From Hymenobacter volaticus (GTDB taxonomy: Bacteria; Bacteroidota; Bacteroidia; Cytophagales; Hymenobacteraceae), in NCBI RefSeq assembly GCF_022921055.1, contig NZ_CP095061.1:1217501-1281500 (forward strand): a stretch of 64,000 nt of DNA, in the 5' to 3' direction. Both the position numbers and the translations under genes were made by a program. This document shows positions 43,849 through 53,400 of the stretch, piece after piece. How positions within the stretch are numbered: the first letter of the stretch is position 1; each line of letters opens with the position of its first letter. Below the pieces are notes generated by a model, which saw only the letters and a program-made list of their open reading frames with translations, was not told the origin of the DNA and ran no database searches.

Positions 43849-44859
43849 TTATGATGTCGGCACAGAATCCAAGACAAGAGAAGCAGAGGCATCCTCGGTT
43901 TCTTGCAGCCAGCGTATAAACTGCTGTAATCCTTCTGCTAAGGTTGTTTGAGGGTTGTAGCCAATAAGGTGACGGGCTTTACTGATGTCGGCATACGTGA
44001 CTTCCACATCGCCGGCCTGCATAGGATGCATATCGAGCACGGGCACAACACCTACGGCGGTGCCCACGGCCGTAATCAGGTCGCGCAGCTTGATAGGCGT
44101 GCTGTTGCCGAGGTTGATGGTTTGGTAGGTGCCAGGATGCGTCAACAAATACGCTATGCCTCGTGCAATACCATCGACTGTATCAGCCACGAAGGTGTAG
44201 TCGCGAGCCGTGCTACCGTCGCCGTACATGGGAATAGGCTGGCCTGCCCGCAACAAACGCGCGAACTTATGAATAGCTAAGTCGGGGCGTTGGCGAGGGC
44301 CATACACGGTGAAGAACCGCGCATTGAGCACGTTGAAGCCGTATAGGTGATGATAGGTGAACGTGAACTGCTCGGCACTCAGTTTGGATGCTGCGTAAGG
44401 CGAGATGCACGCGGCCAGTAAAGCCATATCCTCCCGAAACGGTAGTTCCACGGTATTACCATACACCGACGAAGACGACGCGAAAAACAGGTTTCTAACT
44501 TCTGCCTGTCGCATCCATTCCAACAAATGCACGGTGCTTAGCACATTGGCTTCGAGGTAAGCGGCTGGCTCGCGCACAGACGGGCCGACGCCAGCTTTGG
44601 CCGCCAAATGCACTACCACATCGACGTGCTCGGTAGCTAGAGTTGCTGCAAGAGCACTAGGCCCATTGCGCAGGTCTACCTCATGAAATGCGAAGTTGGG
44701 GTTCTTGAGTGAGGCCGACAGATTGGCTAGTTTGAGGGCCCGGTCGTAGAACGGATCGAAGTTGTCGAGCCCGATTACGCGGTAACCATCGGCTAGCAGC
44801 CGTTCGCTCAGGTGAGAGCCGATGAAGCCGGCGCAGCCGGTAACTAAGGCAGTAGGCAT
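43849..44859 (-). CDS. NAD-dependent epimerase, UDP-glucuronate 4-epimerase type
   Basis: 336-residue short-chain dehydrogenase/reductase. The Rossmann motif is TGCAGFIGSHLSERLLADGYRVIGLDNFDPFYDRALK, in which NFDPFYD matches UDP-glucuronate 4-epimerases rather than GalE. The catalytic Ser-Tyr-Lys set is SSSSVYGN and YAASKLSAEQ; NARFFTVYGPRQRPDLAIHKF follows, and IRWLQE is near the end. It would supply UDP-galacturonate to the neighbouring transferases. The substrate is inferred from these motifs. The start is ATG 44859 (MPTALVTG); the frame is open to 44877. Confidence 0.9.
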   Translation of the reverse strand: MPTALVTGCAGFIGSHLSERLLADGYRVIGLDNFDPFYDRALKLANLSASLKNPNFAFHEVDLRNGPSALAATLATEHVDVVVHLAAKAGVGPSVREPAAYLEANVLSTVHLLEWMRQAEVRNLFFASSSSVYGNTVELPFREDMALLAACISPYAASKLSAEQFTFTYHHLYGFNVLNARFFTVYGPRQRPDLAIHKFARLLRAGQPIPMYGDGSTARDYTFVADTVDGIARGIAYLLTHPGTYQTINLGNSTPIKLRDLITAVGTAVGVVPVLDMHPMQAGDVEVTYADISKARHLIGYNPQTTLAEGLQQFIRWLQETEDASASLVLDSVPTS

Positions 44860-44877
44860 GAAGGAGCCAGTAAGCAA

Positions 44878-45374
44878 CTAAAGAAGGCCCATACGACTGG
44901 GCGAAAACACAAAGTAACGATTGTATTAACGAGGAGTTCGATTGTTGCTCTTGATATTGATAACTAAGACGGCAATAGCCGAATTGTTTCAGCTCGAAAA
45001 CAGAAAGAAGTTGGCATACCTTTATTTATATCCTCTAGTTTTTTCAAGCTTTACTACATTTTTACGGATTCTAGAATTTTATACAAAACCTAGTTATTTA
45101 GCTACTAGCACTTTAGCTTGTTGATAGTGATTCTTCTTTAAATGGGATGGTTATGATAGTTGGTATTGTATTATGCTTGGTATAAATTGGGCAGAAATCA
45201 GGGGTAGAGCTTAAGTTAAAGCAACCTTTGGTTGAGTTTACTTGTCCTTTATGTGTAGCCACCAGGCTTGAGTGCTGAAAATTCTTGTCTATAGCCTAGA
45301 CAAGCAAATTGCAGTGCCTTCGTTAGAGCTCCACACTGCATTTCAGACCTAAAGAACACACCAATTCTATTCCC
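44878..45374. other. Intergenic region with an AT-rich block, no gene seen
   Basis: About 500 bases. From about 44930 to 45180 the base composition is clearly richer in A/T than in the neighbours (runs such as tttatttatatcc and gattctagaattttat). An open frame of 60 codons here has biased composition and no recognisable product. The block may hold a promoter or a remnant of foreign DNA. Confidence 0.4.
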
Positions 45375-47509
45375 ATGAAAAAACGCAACAGCATGACGCT
45401 AGCAGCCGTGGCTCTCACGGGTCTAACGCTGGCGGCTTGCTCTACTGGTGGCCCCAAATCCCGCCCGGCTGCCACCACTATTAAGCCAGATCTATCAATT
45501 CCTAAAGGGGCAGACGTTGCTCCCACCGAGCCAGCCGATGTCAAGGGCGTAGGGCTGAATCTCGCCAACATTGACCCTTCTGTTTCTGCTTGCCAAGATT
45601 TCAATCAGTACGCTTCCGGCAACTGGTACAAAAACAATCCGATTCCGGCAGCCGAAGTACGCTGGGGCTCTTTCAACGAGCTTTCCGACAAGAACAACGC
45701 CGTAATGCGGCAGATTCTGCAGGAAGCCGCTGCTAACACCACTGCGGCCAAAGGCAGCAATGCCCAGAAAGTAGGCGACTTCTACGCTTCTGCGATGGAT
45801 ACAGTGGCCATTGAAAAGGCTGGTTTAAAGTATCTGCAGCCTGAGCTAGCGCGCATTCAGGGCATCAAAGACCTGAAAGGCGTACAAGCGGAAATTGTGC
45901 GTCAGCAACTATCGGGTACTGGGGCCTTCTTCAATATGGGCGTAGGCCAAGACGAGAAGAACAGCACGCAATATGCTGTGCAGCTCTACCAAGGCGGCCT
46001 TTCGCTGCCCGACCGCGACTACTACCTCAAGACGGACGCCCGCTCCAAATCAATTCAGACTGCCTACAAAACGTATCTAACCAATACGTTCAAGATGCTA
46101 GGCGACAACCCTGCTACCGCCGCCAAAAATGCGGCTACGGTGATGCGGTTGGAAACTCGGTTAGCCAAAGCCAGTAAGAGCCGCGTAGACCTGCGCGACC
46201 CGTATGCCAACTACAACAAGATGACGGTAACTGCCTTCAATCAGCAGTTCCCGAACTTAGCCTTGTCCACGGCGCTACCCGCTATGAAGCTGGGCGCAGC
46301 CAAAGAAGTTATAGTAGGGCAGCCAGCTTTCTTCAAAGAGGAAAGCGCCATGCTGAAGCAGGAGCCTTTAGCTGACTTGAAAACCTACATGCGCTGGCAT
46401 ATGGTTTCGTCGCTGACGTCGGCGTTACCCAAGGCGTATGGTGATGAGGCCTTCCGCTTTTCGCAGGTTTTGAGCGGCGCCAAGCAGCAACAGCCCCGCT
46501 GGAAACGCATGAACCGTGCTACCGATGGTGCGCTTGGCGAAGCGTTCGGACAGCTCTACGTTGACAAGGCATTTACCCCCGAAACCAAGGCTAAGGCACT
46601 GGAAATGGTAAGCAACATCCGCGAAGCCATGGCCGACCACATTCGGCAGGTGGACTGGATGAGCGAAACCACCAAGCAGGAAGCTCTGAAAAAACTGAAT
46701 GCCTTCACCGTGAAGATTGGTTACCCCGACAAGTGGAAAGACTATTCGGCGCTGACTATCTCGCGTGAGTCGTACCTGAAAAATGTGCTGGCTGCTCGCA
46801 GATGGGCTTCTATGGATAACGCCAGCAAGCTTGGCAAACCAATCGACCGCACAGAGTGGGGCATGACACCGCCCACAGTGAATGCTTACTACAACCCGCC
46901 GATGAACGAAATTGTGTTCCCGGCCGGCATCATGCAGCCCCCTTCTTCGATCCTAAAGCCGACGACGCGGTTAACTACGGTGGTATGGGCGCCGTTATTG
47001 GCCACGAAATCACTCACGGTTTCGACGACCAAGGCCGTCAATACGACGCCGAAGGCAACCTGAAAGACTGGTGGACCAAGGAAGACGCCGACAAATTCAC
47101 GCAGCGCGCCGACATGGTGGGCAAGCAATACTCGGCTTTCCAACCGTTGGATTCCGTATATGTAAACGGCAAATTGACGATGGGGGAAAACCTTGCTGAC
47201 CTTGGTGGCCTCAACATTGCCTACTCGGCGCTGCAAAAGCAGCTCACCAAGCAGTACGGCAATGGTCCGCGCCCAAAGTACGATGGCCTGACTCCCGAGC
47301 AACGCTTCTTCCTATCGTGGGCACAAGTGTGGCGCACGAACGCCCGGCCGGAATATGTGCGTCAGCAGGTGCAAACCGACCCGCACTCACCAGCGCAGTT
47401 CCGTACCAACGGCCCACTCATGAATATGCCGCAGTTCTACGAAGCCTTTGGCTGCAAAGAAGATGCAAAAATGGTACGCGCCCAAACTGAGCGCGCTAAG
47501 ATTTGGTAA
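45375..47509 (+). CDS. M13 family metallopeptidase (neprilysin-like), frameshifted as sequenced
   Basis: Exported zinc endopeptidase of the neprilysin family, 711 residues when repaired. It has a lipoprotein-type signal peptide (MTLAAVALTGLTLAAC, Cys about residue 22), then the M13 N-domain (CQDFNQYASGNWYKNNPIPAAEVRWGSF and LPDRDYYL). As sequenced, the first frame ends in a meaningless tail after MQPP; the second continues FFDPKADDAVNYGGMGAVIGHEITHGFDDQGRQYD (zinc site HEITH) and TMGENLADLGGLNIAY (third ligand Glu and Asp). Adding one C to the C5 run at 46938-46942 joins them. It is probably a real gene with a base-call error. Confidence 0.9.
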
Positions 47510-47542
47510 GCATTGCTTACAACGATTTGATTGTTGGAAAGG

Positions 47543-47573
47543 CGGCTCGCATTTGTGAGCCGTTTTTTTTTTG
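47543..47573 (+). terminator. Rho-independent terminator of the M13 peptidase gene
   Basis: A 6-bp stem (cggctc / gagccg) with an 8-base loop followed by an 11-base T run, 33 bases past the stop. Confidence 0.8.
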
Positions 47574-47616
47574 CTTCTAGCTGCAAAGTTTCGATAGACT
47601 GTTCTGCTAAGCTTGC

Positions 47617-47750
47617 GAAGCATCTCGCAAGCTGACGTCGCCAAGTCGCCAAACTATACCAGTCACGCAGAGCTTGTCGAAGCATCTCGCGCGAATCGTT
47701 GCAGGCGTTAGAGATTGCTACACTAGCAAGATGCTTCCGCTCTGCTGAGC
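47617..47750. repeat. REP-like intergenic repeat with three copies of GAAGCATCTCGC
   Basis: Two direct copies (47617-47628 and 47679-47690) and one inverted copy (47726-47737, one base different). Copies 2 and 3 are flanked by gcagagc on the outer side, giving an imperfect palindrome with arms of about 22 bases. No frame is present. The form resembles dispersed palindromic repeats; other copies cannot be sought outside this window. Confidence 0.55.
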
Positions 47751-47824
47751 AGAATGGTCTGGTGTGTTGCAAGGTCAGCACGCGAGACTTTTCGGTGTCG
47801 GCCCCATGATGTCCTTATACACGA

Positions 47825-47859
47825 TTGGCAACGCATAACCAGCAACTCATTTATCTTGC
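47825..47859 (+). promoter_or_regulatory. Promoter directly before a lipoprotein gene
   Basis: TTG at 47825-47827 and TATCTTGC at 47852-47859, spaced 24 bases. The -7 box ends only three bases before the ATG at 47863, so a transcript starting about 6 bases further would be leaderless. Confidence 0.4.
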
Positions 47860-47862
47860 GTT

Positions 47863-48225
47863 ATGCAAAAGACTTTTCGCCAGCTTGCTTATTTACCATT
47901 GTTGCTGGCTTGCGCTTGCTCAGATTCGGTGCAAGAGCAAGTAGCCAATCCTAAAGTTGGAGACGTGTACGTAGTGCAGTTTCAACCACAAGGCACCACT
48001 GATACGCGCTACTTCTTCTACCACCTTTACCGCGTCACGCCCGACAGCGCCTACCTGCACCCAGCCCGCAAAGATTCTCCTTCGACCGATGCCAACTTGC
48101 GCCAGTTGGCCTTCGAGCCTTCAGCCAACAGCATTGGCTACTCCCGCGCCGATTTGGCGGAATTACTAAAAGAGCAGCCCGGCGACGTAACAAAAAGTCG
48201 GCTTATACAAGTCCGGCGCCCTTAG
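47863..48225 (+). CDS. Small lipoprotein of unknown function, 120 aa
   Basis: Signal peptide with lipobox (YLPLLLACAC, two neighbouring candidate cysteines at about 18 and 20). The mature protein (ANPKVGDVYVVQFQPQGTTDTRYFFYHLYRVTPDSAYLHPARKDSP...) is polar with one short beta-rich segment; SRADLAELLKEQPGDVTKSRLIQVRRP ends it. I do not recognise a family. A promoter box ends three bases before the start codon. It converges with the cyclophilin gene across a hairpin. Confidence 0.65.
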   Translation: MQKTFRQLAYLPLLLACACSDSVQEQVANPKVGDVYVVQFQPQGTTDTRYFFYHLYRVTPDSAYLHPARKDSPSTDANLRQLAFEPSANSIGYSRADLAELLKEQPGDVTKSRLIQVRRP

Positions 48226-48250
48226 CACTGGCTCGCACGAGTAGGCTAAG

Positions 48251-48285
48251 AAGTGGTAAAGTAATGCCGCGTTACTTTACCACTT
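48251..48285 (-). terminator. Hairpin at the end of the cyclophilin gene
   Basis: Arms aagtggtaaagtaa and ttactttaccactt (48251-48264 with 48272-48285) pair perfectly over 14 bp with a 7-base loop. The right arm is the last codons and stop of the cyclophilin gene, so the downstream arm is an inverted copy of the coding end. Confidence 0.6.
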
Positions 48286-49024
48286 CTATCTTGATGCCAA
48301 CATCTTTAACCGGCCACTTGTAAGGGTCTACGGGCTCGTTGGCTATTTTATCGACTACGTCGAGGCCTTCTATTACTTCACCGAACACTGTATATCTACC
48401 GTCCAAGGACGGAACGCCACCGACGGTAGCATAGGCTTTTTGTTGGGCGGGCGTTAGTTGCCGGCCAGCCATAGCTTGGCTTTGAGCAGGCGTCATTTTC
48501 TGACCTTGCACAAAGTAAAAATCAGTGTTAGAAGAGAGTTGACCGGGGTTTTGGTCGTCGTCGTAGCGGGCCATGCCGAGGGCACCGCGCTTGTGGAAGT
48601 GTTGCGGCCGAATTTCGGGAGGGAGACGGTAGCGGGCCAAACGAATGGTGCGATGGTCGGAGGCACCGCCTTGTACCGCAAAATCCTTTACAACCCGGTT
48701 GAACACGGTTTCATCGAATACACCCTTGCGGGACAATAGCAAAAAGTTGGCTTTGTGAATCGGGGTGTCGTCGTAAAGCTTCACCCGGATGTCGCCGAGG
48801 CGCGTGTGCACTATCACTTCCGAGGCCGGATACTGCTTGCCGTAAGGTAGGAGAAGAGCGGCGGCGTTGCTATCGGCAATGGCCGTGAGGGCCGGACCGG
48901 GCACTTGCCGCTCTGCTGAAGGCCGTGGAGCAGTTGTTTCCTCGACCGGCTGCTGACGGTTGCATGCTGAAGCGAGCAGCAGCAAAGAAAACGAAATGGC
49001 AAGGCGTGCGGTAGGAGCAGACAT
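48272..49024 (-). CDS. Peptidyl-prolyl cis-trans isomerase, cyclophilin type (lipoprotein)
   Basis: 250-residue envelope PPIase. The signal peptide ends in a lipobox (SLLLLASAC, Cys about residue 21), so it is anchored to a membrane, probably on the periplasmic side. The cyclophilin domain (about residues 70-250) has VIVHTRLGDIRVKLYDDTPIHKANFLLLSRKGVFDETVFNRVVKDFAVQGG (F and Q of the active site), then ALGMARYDDDQNPGQLSSNTDFYFVQG and YTVFGEVIEGLDVVDKIA. The start is ATG 49024; a TTG two codons earlier is also open. It folds exported proteins. Confidence 0.92.
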   Translation of the reverse strand: MSAPTARLAISFSLLLLASACNRQQPVEETTAPRPSAERQVPGPALTAIADSNAAALLLPYGKQYPASEVIVHTRLGDIRVKLYDDTPIHKANFLLLSRKGVFDETVFNRVVKDFAVQGGASDHRTIRLARYRLPPEIRPQHFHKRGALGMARYDDDQNPGQLSSNTDFYFVQGQKMTPAQSQAMAGRQLTPAQQKAYATVGGVPSLDGRYTVFGEVIEGLDVVDKIANEPVDPYKWPVKDVGIKIEVVK

Positions 49025-49066
49025 AGGCAAGCAAATAGGTAGGAAGTACGCGGGCCGAAACGCAAA

Positions 49067-49096
49067 TGAGGTGGCTACCTTTCGGTAGCCACCTCA
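49067..49096 (-). terminator. Terminator of the manganese catalase gene
   Basis: A perfect 13-bp stem (tgaggtggctacc / ggtagccacctca) with a TTTC loop, followed on the minus strand by TTTGCGTTT. It lies 75 bases past the repaired stop at 49172. Confidence 0.7.
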
Positions 49097-49171
49097 AACA
49101 TAACAATCAGCTGCAATCTGTGGGCAGCTTGAGCAAGCTAGCCTGCTCCCGCAACCGATACAGTAGCAAGC

Positions 49172-50075
49172 TTAGAGCTTTATGCCAAGCTTTTTGGCGA
49201 TGTCAGCAAACATCTGTGGATCATAGTCATCGGCACCAGGCGAGTTAAGCTGGGGCTCTTCCTCGAGTACTGGATAAGGCACACCTTCGAAACCACCTTG
49301 GATTACTTCTAGCGGCTGGCCATCCTCGGGTGGGTACCGTTCCAGATGATACCGGCTTGCTTGTAGTCATCGGGGCTGAAGGTGTAAAGCTTGAGGTGCA
49401 GCTTTTGCTGATCCTGTAGCTTTTTGGCCTCCGGGAATTTGTCGTTGCTTAGGTCTGGTACGGGTACCAATTTGGTTACTTCCACGCCAGTTAGGTGCTC
49501 CAGTGCTTTGGCGTACGCCACTACGTGCAAGCCGCCACGCACCAACAGATAGCCTACCATGGTACGAGCGCAAGGATCGGCTACCATTTCGTATACACGC
49601 ATCTTGTTGGCCCGGGCACCGCACTCCAAGAAGAAGTTGTGCAGCAAATCTAGTTTCAGGTTGCCACTAGCGTGCACATTATGGCCCGTCCAGGGGTTGC
49701 CCATCGAGTCGACGGGTAAGGCTGCTTGAGCGCTGCTCAGGAAGTGGTAGCTGTTGCGAGCATCTTTGGCGTCGGCCAGTGGAGCTGGCACTGGGTTCTT
49801 GCCTCGTACTGTCTGGCCCGTCAGCAGCAGGTTGATAGCGTAAGATACTGCCTCGATGTGGCTGTATTCCTCGGCCGCAATGCTGCAGGTTAGGTCATAG
49901 AACGGCCGCAACCGATTACGCCCCGGAAGTTGAACGACTGGAACGTGTAGTTCATCAGCGTTGACATCTCCCCATATTTGCCTCCGAGCAGTTCCTGAAT
50001 GGCCGCCGCGTCATTGGGCGAAGGGTTTTTGGGTTTTGGCAGCTCAACGGCCAGCCGGTCATAACGCAAGATCAT
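49172..50075 (-). CDS. Manganese catalase, with two frameshifts as sequenced
   Basis: Non-haem dimanganese catalase that disproportionates hydrogen peroxide; 301 residues when repaired, the expected length. Segment 1 (start at 50075) has LLGGKYGEMSTLMNYTFQSFNFRG (first Glu), segment 2 has RPFYDLTCSIAAEEYSHIEAVSYAINLLL (Glu/His), ECGARANKMRVYEMVADPCARTMVGYLLVRGGLHVVAYAKALEHLTG (second Glu/His), and segment 3 ends ADIAKKLGIKL. The frame is lost at a C4 run (49921-49924, plus strand) and again at a G3 run (49328-49330); adding one base to each restores continuous homology. Two errors in one gene, both in G/C runs. Confidence 0.9.
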
Positions 50076-50457
50076 AGCTCAGAATTTAGAGGTGAAAGGT
50101 CGTGTCGCCGAGTCGGCATTCTACAGACAAGGTTATCAGGGTCTACGGAGCAGTTTTGTTGCCGTTATGTTGAGCTTACAGGCTTAGTAGCTCATGGACT
50201 GCGAGTTTTGTTGGCCGGCTGTCGAACTTCGAACAGGCTATTCATGGATAAACAACAAGTCAAACCAGTACTATTTAGCTTGTTGAACCTTTGTTATCCC
50301 GATAATAGACTTTTGTGGCCCTTCGCATACCGAGCAGCTTTATTGGTGCCACAAGCATAGGGAAGGGAGGAATTTTATACAGTGTCAGGTGAAAAACACT
50401 CGGCTATTCAGTCTACAACTGTAGCTCTGGTATTGAAAGCAATGGTTTGTGCATGTA
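50076..50457. other. Intergenic region, no gene seen
   Basis: About 380 bases between the catalase start and the end of the large T9SS gene. I see no frame, RNA gene or strong terminator. Confidence 0.4.
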
Positions 50458-53400
50458 TCATTCAATAATCAGACGCTTCGTGACCACAGCCTTGCCCGTC
50501 TGGACCTGCAGCGAATAGACTCCAGCGCGCAGACCCACTATATCAATCAGGCCTTGAGTGCTGGTAGCAGAAAGCAGCAACTTGGTTTGCCGGACTTGCT
50601 GCCCGAGCGCGTTATAAAGTAGTACCTGGATTGTCCGGGCGGCGGATGATGCGGGCAGCGCGAGGGTAACGGTGTTCCGGGCCGGATTCGGATACAAGCC
50701 CACCTGAGTTGCTGCGAGAGCTGCGGATGTGGCCATAGGCTGTGCTGGCTCCAGACGCAAACTGAAGCGCCCCGTTATGCTGGTGCTAGCGGCTGTGAAA
50801 GGATAACGCACCTGCGGTGCCAGCAAGAGTTGCTGGCCGGTAGCAGCATCGAAAAGATACACCCGACTGCCCCCAAAATTGGTGAGCTGGCTGGCCGTGA
50901 GTGAGTAGGAACCGGCCTGCGGAAGCGCGAGACCCAGCGGTACTACTGTGTTTGCCGTTAGCGCCGGTAAGCCGTTGATAGCTAATTCTGTGGTAGACGT
51001 GCCGGCGGTAGTGAGTGAATACAGGGAGAGGCCGGACGGGTTGCGCAGCTTAACCGCATCATAAGTCGGATCAAAGCCGGCCGTAGCGCCCCCTTGTAAA
51101 TAAAGGTTCGTGGCGTCCTGCGCTGCGCTGCCTTGTAGCTGTAGTTCTAATTGCGGACGCTCATCAACTGCATGGCGCTGAAAATTAGCCTGGGTGGCAA
51201 AGCTGGTTACGCGGTTGGCATTGGTGAGTGTGAGCGAACCCGGTACATCTACGGCGCTGGTATGCACAAAGAAGCCTTGGCTGCTGGCTACTAACGGATT
51301 GCCGATGCCATTGGTATACGCTCGGTACTGACCTGCGTATTGATCGGTGCTTTCAAAAACATACATGGCTCCGTCCAGACCAGGACGATTAGAGGCCTCT
51401 ACGGTACTCCAATCCAGTGGGGCAGGGTAAGGGTTGCCGAGTAAGTGCCAGCCCCCATCGGTGCCGGTGCGCAGTAAGTTGTTTTTCGTGACGGTGCCGT
51501 TGCCAAGCGTACCTACAAAACTCACTGTTTCAGTGGCCGGAATGTTTACGCTGTAGCCGCGACCTTGCTCCAGTGAGTCACTCAGGCTTGCGGGTGAAAA
51601 CCAGCCCCGGTCGAACGGGCTATACCCAACGGCCGGCGACGTTGTGGTGCGAGTTTCATCGTAGCCGAACACCGTCGGGAATGGGGAGACTATACGCGGA
51701 TCGACGGAAGTGTTGTAGGCTGCATTAACTTCCGGTACAAACGTAAAGGTGGCGAGGTCGCTCACAGTGGAATTGCTTACGGGGGCCGAGTAGTACCGGT
51801 AGCCAAGGCCAGCATTTACGGCTCGGTGGATGTAGCGCTGCACCGCGGCTGTTCCGACAACCACGCCTGTGCCTTGATTCACCACCAGGGCCGTGCCGGT
51901 AGTATCCGACAATAGCGTTAAGGTGCCGTCGCTGAGGGTTAGGTTGCCGCTACCAGCCAGCGTAAGCACCTGCCTGATACTGATTGGCTGCATAAGCCTT
52001 ACGCCAGCCGTATTGCTGATAGTAAGATTGCGCACCGTAAGGGGCAGGCCCAGGCCTACTGTCTGGGGTGTAGCCCCCACAAACTCATAAGAAGCATCGG
52101 AGCTAAAGAACCGAGTGCCTGCGACCTGCACAGCTCCTGAGGTCCCGCTTACTGCTATGCCTTGCGGAGCGCAAATACGCAACGTAGCGCCAACATCCAG
52201 CCTGAACGTACCGAGGCCATCAATAGTAAAGCAACCGTCATCGAGTACGCCCCCGGCTTGCACCTGTATGGCTCCGTTCACTGAGATATTGCCGCTGAGT
52301 GTGCCCACTCCCGGCCCGCCTGTATTAGGGCCCGTGATGGTGATGTTGTTGTAATTGCCGGCTGGAATGGCTTGAATGCTACTAACTGTAAGGTTGGTAG
52401 GAGCCCCGTTTGTGAAGTAGCGGCCGATTCGGGCGCTTCTTTTGCTTCCATCACCCACGGCAGTAAAATTGCCCCCGGCGAATAGGTCGTTGTTGCGGCC
52501 TGAGACTAGAGCTAGTACTTCGCCGTTGAGGCCAGTTCCTAAAGAGTACCAACTGGTACCATCCCAACGGGCAATGTTGGCTGTTCTGGGCGGGCCGTTT
52601 AGCGCACCAGTAAAACTGCCGCCGACATACAATTGCCCCTCAGGGGTTGCTGCTAGCGCAGATACGGAGCCACCGGCCAATCCATTACCTAAGGCAGACC
52701 AAGTAGAGCCGTTCCAACGCGCTATCCTATTGGTAGTTAGGCTATCCACTGTGGTAAAATCGCCTCCCACGTATAAGTCGCCGTTGGGCGCGACGGCTAA
52801 TGCCCGCACCACATTGTTGGTGCCGCTACTGCCCACCGCCGACCAGGCGTTGCCATCCCAGCGGGCCACGCCATTGGCTACTGCGCCGTTATCGGTATCG
52901 AAGTCACCGCCGGCATATAAATCACCATTGGGCATGAAAGCCAAGGCTAGTACTTTTCTCGCAATGATGCCATTGCCAAGCGGCTGCCAAGTGGTGCCGT
53001 CCCAGCGCGCTACGTTGTTGAGGGTTTTGCCACTCCCAGTACTGAAAGTGCCACCTACATACAAGTCGCCATTCGGGGCGAAGGCTATGGCGTATACGGC
53101 ACCACCGAGTGTGCTTCCTAGGCCTTGCCAACTGCCATTATTCCAGCGCGCAATGCCTCCGCCCGTGCTCTGGTTGTTGACAGAAAAAAAATTGCCACCT
53201 GCATACAAGGTGTTGTCCGGTGCAACGGCTAAGGCAGAAACGATACCGCTGAAACCAGCGGCAGTTGATGGGCCTCCTACGGTTTGCCATCTGGTAGAAG
53301 TTAGGAGGCCAACATGCAAAGTAATAGGGTTGCCATTGTTCAGGTAAAACAAACCGCCCGCGTATACATTGCCATCGGGTGCAACTGCTAAGGCCTGAAC

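Noticed and set aside
44942..45124. 60-residue hydrophobic frame in the AT-rich block
   Set aside because: Its composition simply reflects local A/T richness; no ribosome site, family or conserved motif.
47754..47954. 66-residue frame overlapping the lipoprotein start
   Set aside because: It runs through the promoter and into the lipoprotein gene in another frame; the lipoprotein has the better signal peptide.
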